In this document: one piece after another, positions 52,805-57,840 of the stretch
Position numbering within the stretch: the stretch's first letter is position 1
Layout of the letters: each line of letters starts with the position of its first letter
Source of the DNA: Pseudobdellovibrionaceae bacterium
GTDB lineage: Bacteria > Bdellovibrionota > Bdellovibrionia > Bdellovibrionales > Bdellovibrionaceae
DNA length: 57,840 nt
Direction: 5' to 3'
Assembly: GCA_016785955.1 (NCBI GenBank)
Contig: JAEUWH010000088.1
Coordinates: 1-57,840 of the forward strand
Program-made: the position numbers and the translations under genes
Notes under the pieces: model-generated
Databases searched by the model: none
Told to the model about the DNA's origin: nothing
Seen by the model: the letters and a program-made list of their open reading frames with translations, nothing else

Positions 52805-53503
52805 TTACGGACTTTCAGTGTCTAATCGTATCTCTTTTAGTTCGGTTTGCGGCGACTTTGTTGCGTTTTTGTCTTTTCTCAGCTTGGCCATTTCACGCTC
52901 GTCCTTTTTCTTATCATTGTAGTCGGCCGTGTATGCTTTATGATCGGCATTGAACTCATCTTGTTTTTGCTTGATATAGTCTTCAAAGTTTTTCTTCTTG
53001 TCCTTGACTTCTTCTTCGAAAGAATCCCGTAAAGACTTCTGACTTAAATTAAACTCTTTTCGCTTTAACTCAAGCTCTTCCATCATTTCCTTTTTCTCTT
53101 TGCTAGTTTTTGAACTATAGCCACGAACAGACTCTCGCTCTTTCTTTATTTTTTCCTCGAATTCTGTACGATTCTTGCGTTCTTGATTTGAAAACTCTTG
53201 GCGGCCTCGAGAAATATCTTGATTAAAGACTCGTCTTTTTTTAGAGACCATTTGACCAAAACGATTCCGTACTTCTGACGGGGTTAGACGCTTTTCGTTC
53301 ATCCACTTCAAATTCAATGCGATCTCGTCATTTTCCTGCCGTTTCTGTTCAGGTATTTCCGCCCGCAATTTATCCATTTCTTCTCGGTCTTCTTTTAACC
53401 GGTACTTATCCTGGACCAAAGCCGATGAATTCTGCTTTTCTTCTTTTGAAGAACAGCTCAACAGGAAAAATATTCCAATTAGGATAATAAAATAAGTATT
53501 CAT
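52805..53503 (-). CDS. Coiled-coil lipoprotein
   Basis: About 232 residues from ATG 53503 (the in-frame ATG 8 codons up gives a worse signal). The lipoprotein signal is YFIILIGIFFLLSCSS (lipobox LLSC). The rest is highly charged, Lys/Glu-rich helix (RAEIPEQKRQENDEIALNLK; KIKKERESVRGYSSKTSKEK). It is probably an envelope tether or spacer. It ends 4 bases from the PilZ gene stop. Confidence 0.75.
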   Translation of the reverse strand: MNTYFIILIGIFFLLSCSSKEEKQNSSALVQDKYRLKEDREEMDKLRAEIPEQKRQENDEIALNLKWMNEKRLTPSEVRNRFGQMVSKKRRVFNQDISRGRQEFSNQERKNRTEFEEKIKKERESVRGYSSKTSKEKKEMMEELELKRKEFNLSQKSLRDSFEEEVKDKKKNFEDYIKQKQDEFNADHKAYTADYNDKKKDEREMAKLRKDKNATKSPQTELKEIRLDTESP

Positions 53504-53571
53504 ATCGTCTAGTTTAGCTATTTCCAAGCGTTAAGCAATCATCTTTTATCGGGTCTTTCCGACAAGTTAAT

Positions 53572-54246
53572 ATGCTTTTAGGTCCCAGAAAATGGCTCAG
53601 CAAAAATACTCAGCGCAAGCCGCAGCAAAGTTTGCATGATAATCAATTCGAGTGGAACTATGTTTTGATCTTTGCGTGCATCTCAGCTTTTGCTTTCGCG
53701 CTATTTTCGATCCCCTTAATTTATTTTTTCTCGCGCAACTACTATTTTTTTGAATCCATCGCTTTTAACACTTACCCGACTTTAATTAGAAACCTGTATC
53801 AAGAAAAGTCCTGGCTATGGGGGTACTGTGTCGCAGGAGGAGCATCTTCTTTTGGCCTCATCCTGTATTTTGGAAAAAAATTTACTGCCAACACAATCAA
53901 ACCGATTAAAAAAATCGAAGATCATTTACAGCAGCTCATGACTGGGAACTTCAAAGATCCGATCATTTTCGATTCGAATAAAAGTGAATTGAATTCGATC
54001 AAAATTAACTACGAGTACTTTTATCGAGTCCTGCGCAGCAATACCGAACAAGAGTTAGAAATTTTATGTAGCCTGAACATCGATCAAAACAACCGCGACT
54101 CGCTCATTGCCTGGCAAAAACTTGTTCAGACAAAATGCAAGCAGCTGGGATTGAACTACCATGATATAGTGAACGCAAAAAATCAGTCCAATGTTGTTCC
54201 AATTTCTGAAAATGTTTTTGTTCCTAAAAGAAAAACTGGTTCTTAA
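53572..54246 (+). CDS. Two-helix membrane protein with HAMP-like segment, no output domain
   Basis: 224 residues: TM1 (YVLIFACISAFAFALFSIPL), a ~35-residue periplasmic loop, TM2 (GYCVAGGASSFGLILYF), then TIKPIKKIEDHLQQLMTGNF, a HAMP linker. After HAMP come only ~100 residues of helical sequence with no kinase, cyclase or MCP domain. It may act as a stand-alone signalling adaptor or membrane scaffold. Confidence 0.75.
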   Translation: MLLGPRKWLSKNTQRKPQQSLHDNQFEWNYVLIFACISAFAFALFSIPLIYFFSRNYYFFESIAFNTYPTLIRNLYQEKSWLWGYCVAGGASSFGLILYFGKKFTANTIKPIKKIEDHLQQLMTGNFKDPIIFDSNKSELNSIKINYEYFYRVLRSNTEQELEILCSLNIDQNNRDSLIAWQKLVQTKCKQLGLNYHDIVNAKNQSNVVPISENVFVPKRKTGS

Positions 54247-54323
54247 AGAATTTAGATTTTGCAATCTATGAAAAAATCGCAGGAGTTCAGTATAGAGAAT
54301 AGATCGGTTGATACAAGTTCACG

Positions 54324-54358
54324 CGTTTCAAAACTGATCAGAGCGCAGCTTTGAAACG
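54324..54358. other. 9-bp inverted repeat upstream of the glycosylase gene
   Basis: CGTTTCAAA (54324-54332) and TTTGAAACG (54350-54358) are perfect mirrors with a 17-base spacer, just before the intrinsic terminator. Confidence 0.45.
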
Positions 54359-54396
54359 TCGAACAAAAAAACTTCCATCATGTTCGAGCACTTGCG

Positions 54397-54424
54397 GCGC
54401 ATCGTTGGATGCGCTTTTCTTTTA
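54397..54424 (+). terminator. Intrinsic terminator after the HAMP-like gene
   Basis: GCGCATC-GTTG-GATGCGC is a perfect 7-bp stem followed by TTTTCTTTT. It ends transcription coming from the HAMP-like gene and isolates the glycosylase gene. Confidence 0.85.
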
Positions 54425-54450
54425 CTCGTTTTTAGTCTACGTTGAGCATC

Positions 54451-55599
54451 ATGAAGTCCGAATACAAACTAACTAAACCACGCGCTAAAGCTCTCTGGTT
54501 ATATGCTCAGGGGCTTCATGATAGTAATTATTTTGGTACCGGACCTGAGGCTACAACTAAGGCCGTTGAGCATCTGGGATATGTTCAAATCGATACCATT
54601 AATGTTATCGAACGCTGCCATCACCATATTCTGTATTCACGCATTCCCGACTATCGACAAGAGCATTTGATCCAGGCACAAAGCCAAGATAAAACTGTAT
54701 TTGAATATTGGACTCATGCCTTAGCGTATGTACCCACAAAAGATTTCCGTTTTTTTCAACCCAGAATGCAGCGAAATATAAAATCACCACACGCTTGGTA
54801 TGAAAGTGTAAAAAAAGAGGACCTGCAAAAGATTTTGAAATTGATTAAAAGAAATGGTCCTATCAGTATTCGTGATATTCAGGACGATGTCCTGGTTGAA
54901 AAAGAGCACGAGTGGGCTAGCCGCAAGCCTTCTAAGAAGGCTCTGCAATTAGCGTTTAATCAAGGGAAGCTTGTGATCAGCGAGCGCGTAGGCATGTTGA
55001 AAAAATACGAACTATTTGATCGCCATTTTAATTGGGGTAAAAAACCAAAACCAGCCAGCGAAAATGAGCTGAATGAATATATGCTTCAACGAGCCCTCAG
55101 ATCTCAAGGCCTTGTTAGTCTGGATTCTATTTGTCATTTGGAACCGTCGCGAAAACCGGCAATGAATGCTCTTATACAAAAGCATGTCGCGGCACGGACA
55201 TTAGTGCCCGTGAATCTGGAAAACGCAGGGAAAAGTCAGCATTGGTCTACACCCGAATTTTTAGAATCAGAAATTAAAATAAATGGGGAACTAGTTCATA
55301 TTTTGTCGCCCTTTGATCCGTTAATCATCCAAAGAAAACGACTAAATTTATTTTTCGACTATCAGCACTTATTCGAAGCGTACATCCCAAAAGAGAAACG
55401 AGTCTATGGCTATTTTTCTCTGCCCGTTTTGATCGATGATAAAATTGTAGCGGTGTTAGACCTTAAAACCGATCGTCTGAATAAAAAACTTTTGGTTCAA
55501 TCATGGACATGGTTGCCCAAACAAAAATCGGCGAAATTAAAGAAAATGATCGAAGCCAAGCTTCATTACTTTGAAGCTTTTCAATTACAAACAAAATAA
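54451..55599 (+). CDS. YcaQ/AlkZ-type winged-helix DNA glycosylase
   Basis: About 382 residues of the HTH_42 (DUF1006) family, comparable to E. coli YcaQ, which removes bulky alkylated bases and unhooks interstrand cross-links. The catalytic segment YVQIDTINVIERCHHHILYSR carries the Q-x-D form typical of YcaQ rather than the Q-x-Q of AlkZ. Further landmarks are EYWTHALAYVP and SPFDPLIIQRKRLNLFFDYQ. ATG 54451 is preferred over a TTG three codons up. It is a single gene after a terminator. Confidence 0.9.
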   Translation: MKSEYKLTKPRAKALWLYAQGLHDSNYFGTGPEATTKAVEHLGYVQIDTINVIERCHHHILYSRIPDYRQEHLIQAQSQDKTVFEYWTHALAYVPTKDFRFFQPRMQRNIKSPHAWYESVKKEDLQKILKLIKRNGPISIRDIQDDVLVEKEHEWASRKPSKKALQLAFNQGKLVISERVGMLKKYELFDRHFNWGKKPKPASENELNEYMLQRALRSQGLVSLDSICHLEPSRKPAMNALIQKHVAARTLVPVNLENAGKSQHWSTPEFLESEIKINGELVHILSPFDPLIIQRKRLNLFFDYQHLFEAYIPKEKRVYGYFSLPVLIDDKIVAVLDLKTDRLNKKLLVQSWTWLPKQKSAKLKKMIEAKLHYFEAFQLQTK

Positions 55600-55681
55600 T
55601 TTTAAGAGTGATTTTCCTCGATATTTACATTTAGGAAACGCGTAGTTAGGTTAACCTTTTATACAAACTCCTTGAGTTATC

Positions 55682-56506
55682 ATGAAAATTACCATAAATC
55701 TGCATGCCGTGAAGTTATCTAAGGACTACCGAGAAATTTTAAAGAACGAATATCAAAAGCGTAAAATGCGTAATGCGAACTATTCATTGCGTGCCTTTGC
55801 ACGCGATATTGGGTTAACATCGCCGCGCTTGACCGATGTTCTTAAAAATCGCCAAGGACTTTCACGCTTGACAGCAGCCACTATCGCTCAAAAATTGGGC
55901 TTCATTGGTTCCCAAGCGGAATTCTTTTGTAATGCAGTGGAGGCTTTGGACGGCCGTAGCCAAACCAGTCGCGATCTGGCTAAACGTCAAATTGAAAAAT
56001 TTGGCAATCTATTTAAACGAAAAGTGAAAGACGATCAATTTAAAATTATCTCTGATTGGTATCATTTCGCAATTTTATCTATGAGTAATATTGCTGATTT
56101 TAAAAGTTCTCCTGAATGGATAGCAAAAAAACTAGGTTTGAGTGTTCCTGTAGTTGAAAAAGCGATAGAGCGTCTTTTGAACCTTGGTTATTTGGTCGAT
56201 AAAAATGGAAAGTTATCTGAGTCAGAGAATCTAGTCGCCTGCCAAGATGAAATTCCATCCAAATATGGTCGCAGTTTTCACAAACAAATTATCATCAAGG
56301 CATTAGAATCTATCGAAACACAATCTATGCACCAGCGCGATATAACATCAATGACGTTAGCTGTTAATCCAAGTAAAATCCCGTTAGCAAAAAAGATGAT
56401 TGCTGATTTCATAAAAGAATTTGATAAAGAAATGAATGACGTTACAGATTTAGAAAAACTGTATGCTATAAGCATCCAGTTTTTCAGTTTAGAGAAGGAT
56501 AGTTAA
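55682..56506 (+). CDS. TIGR02147-family transcriptional regulator
   Basis: 274 residues. The family is typical of Bdellovibrio and Fibrobacter (DUF4423 C-terminal region). An N-terminal HTH (~36-75) reads SLRAFARDIGLTSPRLTDVL and NRQGLSRLTAATIAQKLGF. A second winged-helix-like part (~138-175) has SPEWIAKKLGLSVPVVEKAI and LLNLGYLVDKNGKL. The C-terminus has FHKQIIIKALESIE ... RDITSMTLAVNP, a strong family mark. It lies 1 base before a gene for a secreted protein, the common genomic arrangement of this family. Confidence 0.93.
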   Translation: MKITINLHAVKLSKDYREILKNEYQKRKMRNANYSLRAFARDIGLTSPRLTDVLKNRQGLSRLTAATIAQKLGFIGSQAEFFCNAVEALDGRSQTSRDLAKRQIEKFGNLFKRKVKDDQFKIISDWYHFAILSMSNIADFKSSPEWIAKKLGLSVPVVEKAIERLLNLGYLVDKNGKLSESENLVACQDEIPSKYGRSFHKQIIIKALESIETQSMHQRDITSMTLAVNPSKIPLAKKMIADFIKEFDKEMNDVTDLEKLYAISIQFFSLEKDS

Positions 56507-56507
56507 T

Positions 56508-56990
56508 ATGAATTTTATAAAATTGCTTTTGGTGTCACTTGTATCGTTCTTCACTATTGCGGCCTTTGCTTCGGATGGGAATCTTGTAGGTAATGCAGGT
56601 GATGTTTATGTTGGGGAATTCAAAGCGATTGCTAAAGATATTGTCAGTGATTTTAAAAACAGACGATTGAAATCAAAACATTTTAATCCAATAGATTTAG
56701 AGAAAATGGTCAATGAAACCTTTGTCAGCTCTGAAGAAAATTTATTCTTGTGGAACTCTGAAAATGAGACGTATGTAGAAGTTGATGCAATTAATTTTTA
56801 TCCAACACATAAATGGATAAAAATAAATCGATCTCGCTGGAGAATTATGGCCTCAGAAAGACTAAAGTATATGTTAGTCCTACATGAATACTTAGTCCTA
56901 ATGGGATTACCGGATTTAAGCTATGATTTATCCTCGTCCTTCTATTTTGATAGACCGGCGCGAGTTCAATTTTTTATTCCTTTCTTCTAA
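56508..56990 (+). CDS. Small secreted protein paired with the TIGR02147 regulator
   Basis: 160 residues with a signal peptide (FIKLLLVSLVSFFTIAAFA) and a mature part starting SDGNLVGNAGDVYVGEF, of the GNxGD type often found after TIGR02147 genes. A helical core contains LKYMLVLHEYLVLMGLPDLSYDLS (HEYL motif). It is adjacent to its regulator (1-base gap). It is probably exported under the regulator's control. Biochemical function is unknown. Confidence 0.8.
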   Translation: MNFIKLLLVSLVSFFTIAAFASDGNLVGNAGDVYVGEFKAIAKDIVSDFKNRRLKSKHFNPIDLEKMVNETFVSSEENLFLWNSENETYVEVDAINFYPTHKWIKINRSRWRIMASERLKYMLVLHEYLVLMGLPDLSYDLSSSFYFDRPARVQFFIPFF

Positions 56991-57096
56991 AAGCAATCTG
57001 TTCGCAGAAACTCACAGAGCAGTTTTGCTTCGTATTGTTTTTTCCCTCTTGAACCGAGTATTCCTATTTTGCTATTGTTTTCGAAAGGGAGGGGGG

Positions 57097-57480
57097 ATGC
57101 TAAAAGAACTATTGTTTTCGATATTGAAACGTCGTAAATCCAATCGCAAAAAAGCTACTATTACTTGTTTTATACGAAGTTTAAACAAACAAATCTCGGA
57201 TATTGCCAATGTTGATGTGTTCGAGATTTCGGAGCAAGGTCTTGCATTTAATATACGCGAACAACTATTCACCATCGATGAACGCGTAGAAGTGACAGTC
57301 ATTAATTCGGCCTCTGACAAATCGGTTCGGACTGGGACAATTAAATCGCAGCACATTTATTATAACGACAAAGCACAAAGTCTGAAATACGCGGTATACC
57401 GATTTTCCGTGTACCTTGATCAGCGACTGCCCAATGATTTTATCTCAAATCTAGAGATAGATAAAAATAGAAACATCTGA
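57097..57480 (+). CDS. PilZ-like domain protein
   Basis: 127 residues from ATG 57097, chosen because GGGAGGGGGG lies just upstream; the open frame extends earlier but without a comparable site and into the previous gene. A basic N-terminus (LKRRKSNRKKATITCFIRSL) is followed by VFEISEQGLAFN, a PilZ-type S-x-x-G motif, and a beta barrel (RVEVTVINSASDKSV; YAVYRFSVYL). The RxxxR arm is replaced by a Lys/Arg cluster. It is likely related to the PilZ proteins at 21049 and 52100. Confidence 0.7.
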   Translation: MLKELLFSILKRRKSNRKKATITCFIRSLNKQISDIANVDVFEISEQGLAFNIREQLFTIDERVEVTVINSASDKSVRTGTIKSQHIYYNDKAQSLKYAVYRFSVYLDQRLPNDFISNLEIDKNRNI

Positions 57481-57648
57481 ATTGCGGCTTTTCAAGCCCT
57501 TTGGTTGCCGTTCATATCTTTATTGAAAATTTGACGACACCAACTACTACTATTATTTGTCTATTTTTGTTCTTGGGCACGTCACCTTAAACTTAAAATC
57601 ATGCAAAAGGTGGCTACCTAACCCACAAATTTGCCTTGAAATGGATGC
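57481..57648. other. Non-coding stretch after the last PilZ-like gene
   Basis: It is AT-rich, and I see no reading frame or clear terminator. It probably holds the promoter for whatever begins near the right edge. Confidence 0.5.
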
Positions 57649-57840
57649 ATGAACTCAACTCTAGTTAAACCCACACCCCCACAGAAAGAAGAAAGAGACA
57701 CCCAAATTTTTCATCAAATCTTAAAAAGGAGTTATTTTCAATAAAAGATTTCGGGGCATTCGAGGGCCTCACTCAAAGGGAAGCTTTATTTAAACTTGAA
57801 CGAGGGCATCCATGCCCTCTGCAGGCGGGATCAGCCTTCC
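57649..57840 (+). pseudogene. Possible frame-broken gene running off the right edge
   Basis: ATG 57649 opens a frame that stops at TAA 57742-57744 after 31 codons. At the A5 run (57723-57727) the -1 frame continues without stop to the window end. Read through that shift, the two halves make one plausible ~64-residue polypeptide (IFHQILKKELFSIKDFGAFE). This could be a decayed gene, a homopolymer sequence error, a slippery A-AAA-AGG frameshift, or chance. No family is recognised. Confidence 0.3.
57802..57819. repeat. Short perfect palindrome at the right edge
   Basis: GAGGGCAT-CC-ATGCCCTC is an 8-bp stem with a CC turn. Its core resembles the head hairpin of the palindrome after lipB (GGGCCATCCAGGCCCTC at 16338-16354), differing at two positions. 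Confidence 0.7.

Noticed and set aside
56923-57096. Longer start for the last PilZ-like gene
   Set aside because: The extension overlaps the preceding secreted-protein gene and encodes no recognisable domain, whereas ATG 57097 has an excellent ribosome binding site.

Overview
The window looks like a chromosomal segment from a predatory or predator-related member of the Bdellovibrionota (Bdellovibrionales). The reasons are a TIGR02147-family regulator paired with a small secreted protein, an FHA-GGDEF protein built like Bdellovibrio DgcB, several PilZ-type proteins, a very high share of secreted, lipoprotein and outer-membrane proteins, and frequent TTG/GTG starts. Composition is moderately AT-rich by eye. 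I see no tRNA, rRNA, CRISPR array, insertion sequence or prophage.

Layout. 1-1265: the end of a protein with a perfect SNPPGS repeat, then an FKBP-type prolyl isomerase. 1385-7930 (minus strand): a protein-arginine deiminase (PAD) homologue, enolase, an unknown coiled-coil protein, an orphan CpaF-type secretion ATPase, a secreted cupredoxin-like protein and two small unknowns. 8196-10797: a DsbA-like thiol-oxidoreductase lipoprotein (plus strand), then an outer-membrane barrel and SfsA (minus strand). 10990-16279: a lipoate and 2-oxoacid dehydrogenase block, lipA - E2 - lpd - lipoprotein - lipB; E1 is not in the window. 16280-16742: a non-coding stretch with a 132-nt element whose arms are a perfect 34-bp inverted repeat. 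16743-21555: an adenosine-deaminase-like secreted protein, an MFS exporter, a MaoC-like hydratase, PIN-PhoH and a PilZ-type protein.

21686-28201: an envelope block on the plus strand with a TonB-like protein, an 8-stranded-type barrel, a lipoprotein aminopeptidase, a DUF3857/transglutaminase protein, a small secreted protein and an L,D-transpeptidase. 28208-29838 (minus): an ECF sigma factor, a putative membrane anti-sigma factor and a Spy/CnrX-like periplasmic protein. 30286-33903 (minus): a coiled-coil protein, a metallophosphoesterase-fold protein with altered active-site motifs and the FHA-GGDEF diguanylate cyclase. 34086-36878: a secreted subtilase whose catalytic Asp and His are about 375 residues apart.

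36953-42321 (minus): SPFH/YdjI-like, TelA, heptose-7-P kinase, RlmN and a PfkB-family kinase in one tight run, with a divergent membrane protein across a hairpin-bearing gap. 43201-49500: a FadL/PorV-like protein, a small secreted protein, CoaE, and a PEGA Ser/Thr kinase translationally coupled to a long-chain acyl-CoA ligase. 49506-57480: secreted barrels and an AMIN-like protein, a PilZ protein, a coiled-coil lipoprotein, a HAMP-only membrane protein, a YcaQ-type glycosylase, the TIGR02147/secreted pair and a last PilZ-like protein. The final 360 bases hold a broken reading frame and a short palindrome.

Themes are envelope remodelling (aminopeptidase, transglutaminase-like, L,D-transpeptidase, subtilase), c-di-GMP signalling (a cyclase plus three PilZ-like proteins) and central metabolism. 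The most unusual single gene is the PAD homologue; the most unusual non-coding signal is the 34-bp perfect palindrome pair after lipB.
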